The position numbers were made by a program, and so were the translations under genes. From contig NZ_QAJK01000100.1 of the NCBI RefSeq assembly GCF_003852515.1, positions 1-64,000 on the forward strand: 64,000 nucleotides of DNA, given 5' to 3'. The notes under the pieces are model-generated. The model was not told the origin of the DNA. It did not search any database and saw only the letters and a list, made by a program, of their open reading frames with translations. Numbering within the stretch: the stretch's first letter is position 1; the number at the start of each line of letters is the position of its first letter. Shown piece by piece: positions 29,685 to 37,928 of the stretch. This DNA is from Variovorax sp. KBW07 (GTDB lineage Bacteria; Pseudomonadota; Gammaproteobacteria; Burkholderiales; Burkholderiaceae_C).

Positions 29685-32171
29685 ATGCAGGAACCTCACA
29701 TCGTCGGTGTGCGCCACCACAGCCCGGCCTGCGCGCGGCTGGTGGCCGAACGCATCCGCACGCTGCGCCCGGCGCACGTGCTCATCGAAGGGCCGGCCGA
29801 CTTCAACGCGCGGCTGGCCGAGCTGTACCTGCCGCACCAGTTGCCGGTGGCCATCTACAGCTACCTCTCTGGCGACCAGACGCACCGCGGCTCGTGGTCG
29901 CCCTTTGCAGAGCATTCGCCCGAGTGGCAGGCGTTGCAGGTGGCGCGCGAGGTGGGCGCGCAGGTGCGCTTCATCGACCTGCCCGCGTGGCACGACGCCT
30001 TCTCGCGCATGGAGAACCGCTATGCCGACGTGGCCGATGCGCAGCATGAAGAACGCGCCGAAGCCTACGAACGCGCGCTGACCGAGAAGCTCTCGGTGCA
30101 GGGCCGCGATGCGCTGTGGGACCACCTGTTCGAAGACGGTTGCGATGCGGCCGAACTGGCACAGCGCCTGGCCACCTACTTCGATCACCTGCGCGGCGAA
30201 GACCCCGGCTCGCTGGGCAACCAGGCGCGCGAACAGATGATGGCGCGGTGGATCGCGTGGGCCATGGCGCAGCCGCCCGAAGCCGGCCGCGCGCAGGCGC
30301 TGGTGGTGTGCGGCGGCTACCACGCACCCGCGCTGGCGCGGCTCTGGCGGGGATTGCCGACCGGGTTGCCGGCAACGCCTGAGCCTTCGCACGAGCCTTC
30401 CGATGAAGAGGGCCCGAACGGCCAGGCCGCTGCCCCGTTGCGCTTCGGCTCGTACCTGGTGCCCTACACCTTCAAGCGCCTCGATGCCTTCGCAGGCTAT
30501 GCCTCCGGCATGCCTTCGCCGGCCTACTACCAGTGGGTCTGGGAGCACGGACCCGAGGGCGCCGCGCACCGCGCGCTGCAGCATGTGATGCAGCGGCTGC
30601 GCGACAAGAAGCTGCCCGCCTCCACCGCCGACCTGATGGCCGTGCACCTGCGCGCGCAGGGCCTTGCGCGGTTGCGCGGGCACGAGAAGCCGCTGCGCTC
30701 CGACTGGCTCGACGCGCTGGCCGGCGCGCTGGTGAAAGACGCGCTCGATGCGCCGCTGCCCTGGACCTACCGCGGCGCGATCCGCCCCGGCACCGACCCC
30801 GTGCTGGTACAAGCCATGGACGTGCTGGCCGGCGACACCGTCGGCCGCCTCGCGCCCGGCACGCCGCAACCACCGCTGGTGGCCGCGGTGGCGGCCGAGC
30901 TTGCGGCGCACGGCATCGTGCTGCGCGGCCAGCTCAAGCTGGACCTGCTGGCCCCGGCCGACCGCGCGAAGAGCCAGCTGCTGCACAGGCTGTCGGTGTT
31001 GCGGTTGCCCGGCGTGCGCCGCACGCAGGGGCCGAAGCTGGCGATGTCGGGCGAACGCACCGAACTCTGGTCGCTGGCCGAGCCGCTGGAACAGCAGGCC
31101 GCGCTGATCGAGGCCGGTGCCTGGGGCGCGAGCCTGCACGACGCGGCGCGCGCCCGGCTCGAAGACGACCTGCGGCAGGCGCAGGGCCGCATCGGCCCGC
31201 TGGCCGACGGGCTCAACCAGGCCGCATGGGCCGGTCTCTCGGCACTCAGCGATTCGCTGCTGCGCGAGCTGCAGGGCGCCATCGCCAACGAACCGCGCTT
31301 CGAGGCACTGGGCCCTGCCCTGTCGGTGCTGCACACGCTGCTGCGCCACGGCCAGATGCTGGGCATGGCCGATGCACCCGTGCTGCGGGTGGTGATCGAA
31401 GCGGGCTTCGACCGCGCGCTGTGGCTGCTGGAGCCGCCCGCTACCGTCACGCCTGCCGACATGCAGGCGCACTTGCAGGGGCACCTGGCGTTGCGGCAGA
31501 TCGTGGCCGACGTGCTGGCCCATGCAGCGGACACGTCGCACGACATGCATGGCGCGCACAACGCACACGTGCCGGGCCTGCTCGACGTGGAGCCCGCGCG
31601 TGCGCTCGCCGTGTGGCAGCGCAAGGCGGCCGATGCCAGCGCCGCGCCCGTGAGCCGCGGCGCGGCACTGGGCGCCACGCTGAGCCTTGCGGGCCGCACG
31701 GCGAACGCCCACGACCATCCGCACGATCACGATGCGGGCGTGAACGCGGCGATGCAACTGCTGCATTCGCTGCCCGCGCCCGTGCTGGGCGATGCGCTCA
31801 CCGGCCTTCTCGCGCTGGCCCGCGAAGCGCTGGCGTGCGAGCCGGCCTTCGTGAGCGGCATGGACCGCACCGTGCGGGCGCTGGACAACGCCGACTTCGT
31901 GCGCGCCATGCCCAGCCTGCGCGCCGCCTTCGCCTGGCTGCCGCCGCAGGAACGCGGGCTGCTGGCCGAACAGGTGCTGACGCTGCACGACGCCGCGCAC
32001 CTGTCGCGCCGCGCGCTCACCGCGCCGCATGCCGGCGAGGCCGCGCCGCAAGCGCTGGCCCAGGCACGCATGGTCGAAGACGCCGTGCTCGCGCGCCTCG
32101 CGGCCTGGGGCGTCACGCTCGACAACCACGACACCGACACCGAAGATTCCGACGGGAGCGCCCGCCCATGA
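29685..32171 (+). CDS. YehM / DUF5682-like protein
   Basis: Protein of 828 residues. The N-terminus EPHIVGVRHHSPACARLV and ADFNARLAELYLP fit the YehM-type family that accompanies MoxR and VWA genes; the DUF5682 label is from memory. No catalytic motif is recognised. A His-rich stretch near 674 (HDHPHDHD) and another His cluster 50-60 residues earlier suggest possible metal binding. The stop overlaps the VWA start (ATGA), so the products are probably made in fixed ratio. Confidence 0.8.
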   Translation: MQEPHIVGVRHHSPACARLVAERIRTLRPAHVLIEGPADFNARLAELYLPHQLPVAIYSYLSGDQTHRGSWSPFAEHSPEWQALQVAREVGAQVRFIDLPAWHDAFSRMENRYADVADAQHEERAEAYERALTEKLSVQGRDALWDHLFEDGCDAAELAQRLATYFDHLRGEDPGSLGNQAREQMMARWIAWAMAQPPEAGRAQALVVCGGYHAPALARLWRGLPTGLPATPEPSHEPSDEEGPNGQAAAPLRFGSYLVPYTFKRLDAFAGYASGMPSPAYYQWVWEHGPEGAAHRALQHVMQRLRDKKLPASTADLMAVHLRAQGLARLRGHEKPLRSDWLDALAGALVKDALDAPLPWTYRGAIRPGTDPVLVQAMDVLAGDTVGRLAPGTPQPPLVAAVAAELAAHGIVLRGQLKLDLLAPADRAKSQLLHRLSVLRLPGVRRTQGPKLAMSGERTELWSLAEPLEQQAALIEAGAWGASLHDAARARLEDDLRQAQGRIGPLADGLNQAAWAGLSALSDSLLRELQGAIANEPRFEALGPALSVLHTLLRHGQMLGMADAPVLRVVIEAGFDRALWLLEPPATVTPADMQAHLQGHLALRQIVADVLAHAADTSHDMHGAHNAHVPGLLDVEPARALAVWQRKAADASAAPVSRGAALGATLSLAGRTANAHDHPHDHDAGVNAAMQLLHSLPAPVLGDALTGLLALAREALACEPAFVSGMDRTVRALDNADFVRAMPSLRAAFAWLPPQERGLLAEQVLTLHDAAHLSRRALTAPHAGEAAPQALAQARMVEDAVLARLAAWGVTLDNHDTDTEDSDGSARP

Positions 32172-33292
32172 GCCTGGACATTCCCGATCCGTTGCAACGT
32201 TGGCGCCTGCTTCTGGGCGATCCGGCCGAAGCGTCGTGCGGCAGCCTGAGCGCCGAAGCACAGGCCGCCGACGCCGCGCTCGACTGGCTCTACGGCCGCG
32301 ACGGCGACCGTGCCAGCCGTGGCGAACGCAGCGCGGGCCTCGGCCCCTCGGCGCTGAGCACGCCCGACTGGATCAACACCATCCACACGCTGTTTCCGAA
32401 AGAAGTGATCGAGCGGCTGGAGCAGGACGCGGTCGAGCGCTACGGCATCGACGAGGTGGTGACGAATCTCGAAGTGCTGGAGCGCATCGAGCCTTCCGAG
32501 TCGCTGCTGCGCGCGGTGCTGCACACCAAGCACCTGATGAATCCGCAGGTGCTGGCCGCCGCGCGCAAGCTGGTGGCCGAGGTGGTGCGCCGCATCATGG
32601 AGAAGCTCTCCACCGAAGTGCGGCAGGCCTTCAGCGGCAGCCGCGACCGGCGCCGCCGCTCGCAGATGAAGATCGCGCGCAACTTCGACTTCAAGCAGAC
32701 GCTGGCCGCCAACCTGCACCGCTACGACCCGGAGCGCCGAAAGCTCTATGTGGAGCGGCCGGTGTTCATCAGCCGCACCCGGCGGCATGCGGAACCGTGG
32801 GACATCATCTTGCTGATCGACCAGAGCGGCTCGATGGTCGACTCGGTGATCCACAGCGCCGTGATGGCCGCCTGCCTGTGGCAGCTGCCCGGCATGCGCA
32901 CGCGGCTGGTGGCCTTCGACACGGCGGTGGTCGACCTGACGTCCGACGTGTCGGATCCGGTCGAGCTGCTCATGAAGGTGCAGCTGGGTGGCGGCACCGA
33001 CATCGCGAAGGCCGTGGCCTATGCGCAGTCGCTGATCGCCAATCCGCGCAAGAGCATCGTGGTGCTGGTGAGCGACTTCTACGAAGGCGGCAGCGAGCAC
33101 GAGCTGGTGCGCCGCGTGAAGGCGCTGGTCGAGTCGGGCACCAAGGTGCTCGGGCTGGCTGCGCTCGACGCGCAGGCCGTGCCGGCCTTCGACCGCGCGA
33201 TGGCCGCGCGGCTGGTGCGCGAAGGCGCGCAGGTCGGCGCCATGACGCCGGGCCAGCTCGCGGGCTGGCTGGCCGAGAAGGTGCAGGCATGA
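32168..33292 (+). CDS. VWA-domain protein (YehP-like)
   Basis: Protein of 374 residues. The C-terminal half is a von Willebrand factor A domain with an intact MIDAS: DxSxS in IDQSGSMVDS (about 218-222), Thr in LGGGTDIAKA and Asp in LVSDFYEGG. The N-terminal half is helical and charged (SRDRRRRSQMKIARNFDF). VWA proteins pair with MoxR ATPases to recruit or insert metal into clients. It overlaps its neighbours on both sides by ATGA. Confidence 0.9.
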   Translation: MSLDIPDPLQRWRLLLGDPAEASCGSLSAEAQAADAALDWLYGRDGDRASRGERSAGLGPSALSTPDWINTIHTLFPKEVIERLEQDAVERYGIDEVVTNLEVLERIEPSESLLRAVLHTKHLMNPQVLAAARKLVAEVVRRIMEKLSTEVRQAFSGSRDRRRRSQMKIARNFDFKQTLAANLHRYDPERRKLYVERPVFISRTRRHAEPWDIILLIDQSGSMVDSVIHSAVMAACLWQLPGMRTRLVAFDTAVVDLTSDVSDPVELLMKVQLGGGTDIAKAVAYAQSLIANPRKSIVVLVSDFYEGGSEHELVRRVKALVESGTKVLGLAALDAQAVPAFDRAMAARLVREGAQVGAMTPGQLAGWLAEKVQA

Positions 33293-35544
33293 GCGCACCG
33301 GCTTCCTCCGGCCTGCGCGCCGACCTGCTCGAGCTGACGCCCGAGGCACTGACCGCGCTGGCCAACGCGGGCTTCGTCAAGCGCGCGCAGAAAGACGTGG
33401 CGGCCGGCCTGCTGCCGCGCCTGGAAACGGGCGCCGATGGCGTGGTGCAGGCTCACTTCGACGACGGCGTGCGCACCAGCCTGCCGCCGGGGCGCACGCT
33501 GCGCGACGCGCAATGCAGTTGCCCCGCCAGCGGCATGTGCCGGCATCGGGTGATGCTGGTGCTGGCTTACCAGGCGCAGGCGGCTTCCGCGGCGCCCCGG
33601 CAAGACGCATCGGCCGGTGCCGAGGCCGAAGCACCCGTGGAGCCATCGGGTGGCGCATGGAGCCCCGCCGAATTCGACGATGCCGCGCTGGCGGCCAGCC
33701 TTGCGCCTTCGGTGCTCGAGCAGGCGCACAAGCTCGCCGCGGCGCGGCCCGTGGTGGGCGTGCAGGCCTGGCGCAGTGCCAGTGCGCCGCCGGTGGCGCG
33801 CTTGCCGATGTGCAGCGTGCGTTTCTTCTCGCGCAGTTCGCTGGTGCACGCGCGCTGCGACTGCAAGCAGGGCAGCGGCTGCGCGCACGTGGTGATCGCG
33901 CTCTGGGCGTTCCGGCAGGCGGGTGCGCTGCTGCCGGGCTCGGGCGAGGTCATGGTCGAAGTCCAATCGCCGGACTCGGCCGCTGCCAGCGCGGGCGGGG
34001 GCAACCCATCGCCGCAGCTCATGCAGGGCGAGGCTGCCCGCGCATTGCGTGCGCAGATCGACGCCCTGCTGCTCTCGCTCTGGCTCGACGGATCGAGCCA
34101 GCCGCTGATGGCGCTCGCGGCACGCTTCGAGGCGGTGCGCGACCAGGCACGCGCGCTGGCCTGGAACTGGGTCGACGATGCGCTCGACGAGCTCTGGCAG
34201 CTGCTGCAGGCACAACAGGCACGCAGCAGCCGCTTCGAGCCCTTGCGGCTGGTGCGCGTGCTGGCCGAGTTGTGGGCGCGGCTGCAGGCGGCTGCGCATG
34301 CCGAGCGCCCGCAGGCGCGGCCCGTGCTGCTGGCCAGCCAGATCCTGGGCATCGGCGTGAAGGGCGAGGTCGCGCTCGATCACCTGCGGCTGGTGTCGCT
34401 CGGTGCCGAGTTGTGGTCCGATGAAACAGGCGAAGGCGCGAGCATTCTCTTTGCCGACCCCGACACGCAGAACGTGACGGTGCTGGAACGCCAGTGGTCG
34501 CGCGCGGCGGATGCCGCCGCCGGTGGCGCCGCGCCGAACCTGCTGGGCCGGCGCGTCGCGGGCTTTCCGCTGCGGCAGCTGGCGAGCGGGCAGGTCATCA
34601 CCAAGACCGCGACGCGGCGTGCCAACGGGTTGGTCGACATCACGGCCGGCGCGCGCCAGACCGGCGTGCTGCCGCTGTCGCCCAAGTCGTGGGACGACCT
34701 CGTCGCGCCGCTGCGGCAAGACAGCGTGGCCGCGCTGGTCGCGCATCTGCGCGAGGCGCCGCCGGACTTCGTACGGCCGCGGCAGGCCGCGAGCGGTGCA
34801 TCGGCCGGTGCGGCGGGACAGCTGCATGTGGTGGCCTTCGATCGCATGGAAGTGGCGTCTTGCCACTGGGATGCGGCGGCGCAGGTGCTGCATGCGCGGC
34901 TGGGGCAGGCTGCGCTGGCCGAGCTTGATGAAGCACGGGAAGCAATCGACGAAAGCGAAAGCGAAAGCGAAAGCGATGGCGATGGCGATGGCGATGGCGA
35001 TGGCGATGGCGATGGCGATGGCGACAGCGGCGATGCATTGCTGCACCTCGCGCTGCCGCACCGCTCGGCATCGGCGGGCGCCGTCGATGCGCTGGCGCGC
35101 GCGCTCTCCGGCGAATGGGGCGCCCTGCGCGCCGTGGCGGGCACCGTGCATCTGCAAGGCGGGCGCGCGGTCATGCAGCCGCTGAGCTTGCTCACGGCAC
35201 AGCGTGCCGTGGTGCTGCAGGCCGAAGCGGTGGCGCCGCAACCGCTGGGCCTGCGGAGCGATGTCGAAGAAGTGCCGGCACTGAATGCGCTGGCCGGCGA
35301 CACCCTCGAGCTGCTGGCGCTGTGGCTGCGCCAGGGGCTGCGCCATCAGGGCGGCGGTGCGTTGTCGCGGGCCGAAGCACAAGCGCTGCGCCTGCAACAG
35401 GCCGGCCTGGGCCAGGGCGCGAAGCTGCTGGGCGCGGTGCTTGAAAACATGCGCTCCGCGCGGCGCCCGGCGCTGGTGGCGCAACTGGCGATGCTGGGGC
35501 TGCTGATGCAAGGCGTCGCGCAATCGGCGCCGCAGCATCCGTGA
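33289..35544 (+). CDS. Double SWIM zinc-finger protein (YehQ-like)
   Basis: Protein of 751 residues with two SWIM-type CxC...CxH zinc motifs: CSCPASGMCRH (about 75-86) and CDCKQGSGCAH (about 190-200). SWIM domains bind DNA or proteins. The rest is largely helical. Near residues 555-580 a low-complexity acidic run, (Glu-Ser)4 followed by (Asp-Gly)8, is encoded by a 6-bp microsatellite. Last gene of the operon, followed 21 bases later by a strong terminator. Comparable to E. coli YehQ. Confidence 0.85.
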   Translation: MSAPASSGLRADLLELTPEALTALANAGFVKRAQKDVAAGLLPRLETGADGVVQAHFDDGVRTSLPPGRTLRDAQCSCPASGMCRHRVMLVLAYQAQAASAAPRQDASAGAEAEAPVEPSGGAWSPAEFDDAALAASLAPSVLEQAHKLAAARPVVGVQAWRSASAPPVARLPMCSVRFFSRSSLVHARCDCKQGSGCAHVVIALWAFRQAGALLPGSGEVMVEVQSPDSAAASAGGGNPSPQLMQGEAARALRAQIDALLLSLWLDGSSQPLMALAARFEAVRDQARALAWNWVDDALDELWQLLQAQQARSSRFEPLRLVRVLAELWARLQAAAHAERPQARPVLLASQILGIGVKGEVALDHLRLVSLGAELWSDETGEGASILFADPDTQNVTVLERQWSRAADAAAGGAAPNLLGRRVAGFPLRQLASGQVITKTATRRANGLVDITAGARQTGVLPLSPKSWDDLVAPLRQDSVAALVAHLREAPPDFVRPRQAASGASAGAAGQLHVVAFDRMEVASCHWDAAAQVLHARLGQAALAELDEAREAIDESESESESDGDGDGDGDGDGDGDGDSGDALLHLALPHRSASAGAVDALARALSGEWGALRAVAGTVHLQGGRAVMQPLSLLTAQRAVVLQAEAVAPQPLGLRSDVEEVPALNALAGDTLELLALWLRQGLRHQGGGALSRAEAQALRLQQAGLGQGAKLLGAVLENMRSARRPALVAQLAMLGLLMQGVAQSAPQHP
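34951..35022. repeat. Hexanucleotide microsatellite inside SWIM gene
   Basis: Four GAAAGC units (34951-34974) followed directly by eight GATGGC units (34975-35022). Because the unit is six bases, copy-number change would lengthen or shorten an acidic linker without a frameshift. Confidence 0.95.
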
Positions 35545-35565
35545 ATCCGTGAGCGCCGCTCAATA

Positions 35566-35603
35566 AAAAATCCCCGGATTCCTGAAGAATTCCGGGGATT
35601 TTT
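35566..35603. terminator. Strong bidirectional Rho-independent terminator
   Basis: Perfect 13-bp stem (35566-35578 with 35591-35603) with core TCCCCGGA/TCCGGGGA. A-tracts on the left and T-tracts on the right give a U-run in both directions. It ends the SWIM gene operon on the plus strand and the tRNA-Thr transcript on the minus strand. Confidence 0.93.
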
Positions 35604-35632
35604 GGCGTCCGCGGTGACCTTGGACTGTGTGA

Positions 35633-35708
35633 TGGTGCCGCTTGTCGGAATCGAACTGACGACCTTCCGCTTACAAGGCGGGTGCTCTACCAATTGAGCT
35701 AAAGCGGC
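35633..35708 (-). tRNA. tRNA-Thr (anticodon UGU)
   Basis: A 76-base cloverleaf with encoded CCA. The acceptor stem GCCGCTT pairs with AAGCGGC, the D arm is GCTC..GAGC, the anticodon loop CTTGTAA gives anticodon TGT, and the T loop is TTCGATT. The anticodon stem has one mismatched closing pair. A -10-like TAGAAT (35726-35731) lies 18 bases upstream on the minus strand. Confidence 0.97.
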
Positions 35709-35725
35709 GGAATTTTCTCTGCGGG

Positions 35726-35731
35726 ATTCTA
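35726..35731 (-). promoter_or_regulatory. Probable -10 box of tRNA-Thr
   Basis: TAGAAT on the minus strand, placed so that transcription would start about 11 bases before the mature tRNA end. No clear -35 box is seen in the GC-rich sequence further upstream. Confidence 0.5.
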
Positions 35732-35792
35732 GCCGCGCGGCGCGGGCCCACCCGGGGCACCGCGGTTGCCAGCTTGCTGCCGCGCTGCCGTG

Positions 35793-36371
35793 TTACTTGA
35801 CGCGCTTGAGCGAAGGCCGCGAACCGCCGCCTGCCGGCGGGCGCGGCGGCTCGTCGACGGGGTCGGTCTGGTGGCTTGCCTCGACCGTCTCGTCGGCGTC
35901 CTCGCCCGTCACCAGGTGAACGATCTTGCCTGCATCGCCTTCGGTGCCGCGCGAGGCATCGCGCAGGGGCATGCGCGCCGGGCCCGTGTGCGCTGGCACG
36001 GCGGGTGGCGCATCGCCATTGCCGCCGTTGCTGTCCGCCACGGCGGGCGCCGGTGCCGGAAACGCCATGCCCTGCCCGTTCTCACGCGCGTAGATCGCGA
36101 TCACGCGGCCCACCGGCACGCTGATTTCACGGGCACTGCCCGCAAAACGGGCCTTGAACTCGATGAAATCGTTGCCGAGCTTGAGCGAGCTGGTCGCGTC
36201 GAAGCTGATGTTGAGCACGATCTCGCCGTTCTTCACGTATTCGCGCGGCACCTGGACGGTGTCGTCGACCTGCACCGCGACATAAGGCGTGAACCCGTTG
36301 TCGGTGCACCATTCGTACAGCGCCCGGATGAGGTACGGGCGGGTGGAGGACGACTCGAGCGCGTTGATCAT
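35793..36371 (-). CDS. sspB: ClpXP specificity-enhancing factor SspB
   Basis: Adaptor of 192 residues that delivers ssrA-tagged proteins to ClpXP. The N-terminal substrate-binding domain (about 1-110) has SSTRPYLIRALYEWCTDNGFTPYV and KNGEIVLNISFDATSSLKLGND. A flexible Pro/Ala/Gly-rich linker follows, and the C-terminal basic end PSLKRVK is the ClpX-binding tail. It follows sspA, the usual order in beta- and gammaproteobacteria. Confidence 0.95.
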   Translation of the reverse strand: MINALESSSTRPYLIRALYEWCTDNGFTPYVAVQVDDTVQVPREYVKNGEIVLNISFDATSSLKLGNDFIEFKARFAGSAREISVPVGRVIAIYARENGQGMAFPAPAPAVADSNGGNGDAPPAVPAHTGPARMPLRDASRGTEGDAGKIVHLVTGEDADETVEASHQTDPVDEPPRPPAGGGSRPSLKRVK

Positions 36372-36412
36372 GAAAGACGGCGAAAAACGATGAAAGCAAG
36401 CACGAAGCTTAC

Positions 36413-37024
36413 TTACTTTCGCATGACCTTTTCAGACGGGGTCAGTGCCTCGATGTAGGCCGGACGCGAGAAGATGCGCTCGGCGTACTTCAGCAGCGGC
36501 GCCGCATTCTTGCTGAGGTCGATGCCGTAGTAGTCGAGGCGCCAGAGCAGCGGCGCAATGGCCACGTCGAGCATCGAGAAGTTGTCGCCCAGCATGTACT
36601 TGTTCTTGAGGAACACCGGTGCCAGCTGCGTGAGGCGGTCGCGAATGTGCGAGCGGGCCTTTTCGAGCGCCTTGTCGTTGCCCTTGGCGGTGCGGTTCTC
36701 GAGCGTCGAGACGTGCACGAACAGTTCCTTCTCGAAGTTGAGCAGGAACAGGCGCACGCGGGCGCGGTCGACCGGGTCGCCGGGCATCAGCTGCGGATGC
36801 GGGAAGCGCTCGTCGATGTACTCGTTGATGATGTTCGACTCGTACAAAATCAGGTCGCGCTCGACCAGGATGGGCACCTGGCCGTACGGGTTCATCACGC
36901 TGATGTCTTCGGGCTTGTTGTAGAGATCGACGTCGCGGATCTCGAAGTCCATGCCCTTTTCGAACAACACGAAGCGGCAGCGGTGGGAAAAGGGGCAGGT
37001 CGTTCCTGAATACAAGACCATCAT
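36413..37024 (-). CDS. sspA: Stringent starvation protein A (GST-fold)
   Basis: RNA-polymerase-associated protein of 203 residues with a glutathione-transferase fold. The thioredoxin-like part (GTTCPFSHRCRFVLFEKGMDFEI, NPYGQVPILV) and helical C-terminal part (GDNFSMLDVAIAPLLWRLDYYGI) are clear. SspA usually lacks GST activity and modulates transcription in stationary phase. Two adjacent ATGs (37024 and 37021) are possible starts. Confidence 0.95.
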   Translation of the reverse strand: MMVLYSGTTCPFSHRCRFVLFEKGMDFEIRDVDLYNKPEDISVMNPYGQVPILVERDLILYESNIINEYIDERFPHPQLMPGDPVDRARVRLFLLNFEKELFVHVSTLENRTAKGNDKALEKARSHIRDRLTQLAPVFLKNKYMLGDNFSMLDVAIAPLLWRLDYYGIDLSKNAAPLLKYAERIFSRPAYIEALTPSEKVMRK

Positions 37025-37040
37025 GGCGAGAGACTCCTAA

Positions 37041-37077
37041 AAATCAAAAAGAGTGGGTCGCGTTGGCAACCCACTCT
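37041..37077 (-). terminator. Rho-independent terminator after petC
   Basis: On the minus strand a 9-bp stem AGAGTGGGT / ACCCACTCT with a 10-base loop is followed by TTTTTGATTTTT. It lies just after the petC stop and before sspA, so most pet transcripts should end here. Confidence 0.92.
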
Positions 37078-37119
37078 GTGGGACCGGATGCACAAGGCGC
37101 CCGGTCGGCGTGGACGGAA

Positions 37120-37893
37120 CTACTTGACGTCTTTCCAGTACGAGGCGTTCAGTCGCCACACGAAAACCACCGACAAACCAAGGAACAGCAACACCCAGAC
37201 GCCGATGCGAATGCGCGTGTTCTGCGCAGGCTCGGCCATCCATTGGAGGTAGCTCACCAGGTCGCCCACCGCATTGTCGTACTGCACGGATGTCAGGGTG
37301 CCGGGAGTGACTTGCTCCCAGCCCTTGAACACTTCGGTTTCGTGACCGTGCTGGCTGATCTTGGTGTAGACGGGCCGGCGCTCGCCCTGCAGTTCCCACA
37401 GGGGGTTCGGCATGGCGACGCTCGGGAACGCGAGGTTGTTCCAGCCGGTGGCCTTGGTGTCGTCGCGGTAATAGGTGCGAAGGTACGTGTAGAGATAGTC
37501 GGCGCCGGTGCCGCCATGGCCGGCGCGCGAACGCGCGACCAGCGTCAGGTCGGGCGGCGTGGTGCCGAACCATTCCTTGGCCTGGCGGGCGTCGATGTTG
37601 GCCTTCATGGTTTCGCCGACCTTGTCGGTCGTGAACAGAAGGTTGTCCTTGATCTGCTGCTCGGTGATGCCGATGTCCTGCAGGCGGTTGTAGCGCATGA
37701 AGGCCGCCGAGTGGCAGTTCAGGCAGTAGTTGACGAACAGCTTGGCGCCGTTCTGCAGCGCCGCCACGTCGTTGGTCTTGGGGTTCGCCTTGTCCCAGGC
37801 AATGCCCTCGGACTCGGCGGAGGCCGTGGCCGAGAAGGTCAGGCCCAGCGCCAGACCGAGGACCGCGAGCCAGCCGGAAATTCTTTTCTTCAT
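37120..37893 (-). CDS. petC: Cytochrome c1 of the bc1 complex
   Basis: Protein of 257 residues with a signal peptide (about 1-26, ATASA) and the haem c site CLNCH at 57-61. The Met ligand candidate is in AMPNPL, and a C-terminal membrane anchor (VWVLLFLGLSVVFVWRL) ends the protein. It transfers electrons from the Rieske protein to soluble cytochrome c. Third gene of petABC. Confidence 0.96.
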   Translation of the reverse strand: MKKRISGWLAVLGLALGLTFSATASAESEGIAWDKANPKTNDVAALQNGAKLFVNYCLNCHSAAFMRYNRLQDIGITEQQIKDNLLFTTDKVGETMKANIDARQAKEWFGTTPPDLTLVARSRAGHGGTGADYLYTYLRTYYRDDTKATGWNNLAFPSVAMPNPLWELQGERRPVYTKISQHGHETEVFKGWEQVTPGTLTSVQYDNAVGDLVSYLQWMAEPAQNTRIRIGVWVLLFLGLSVVFVWRLNASYWKDVK

Positions 37894-37928
37894 CGTGTTT
37901 CTCTCAAGCTCTTGCACTTCTCGGCGCT

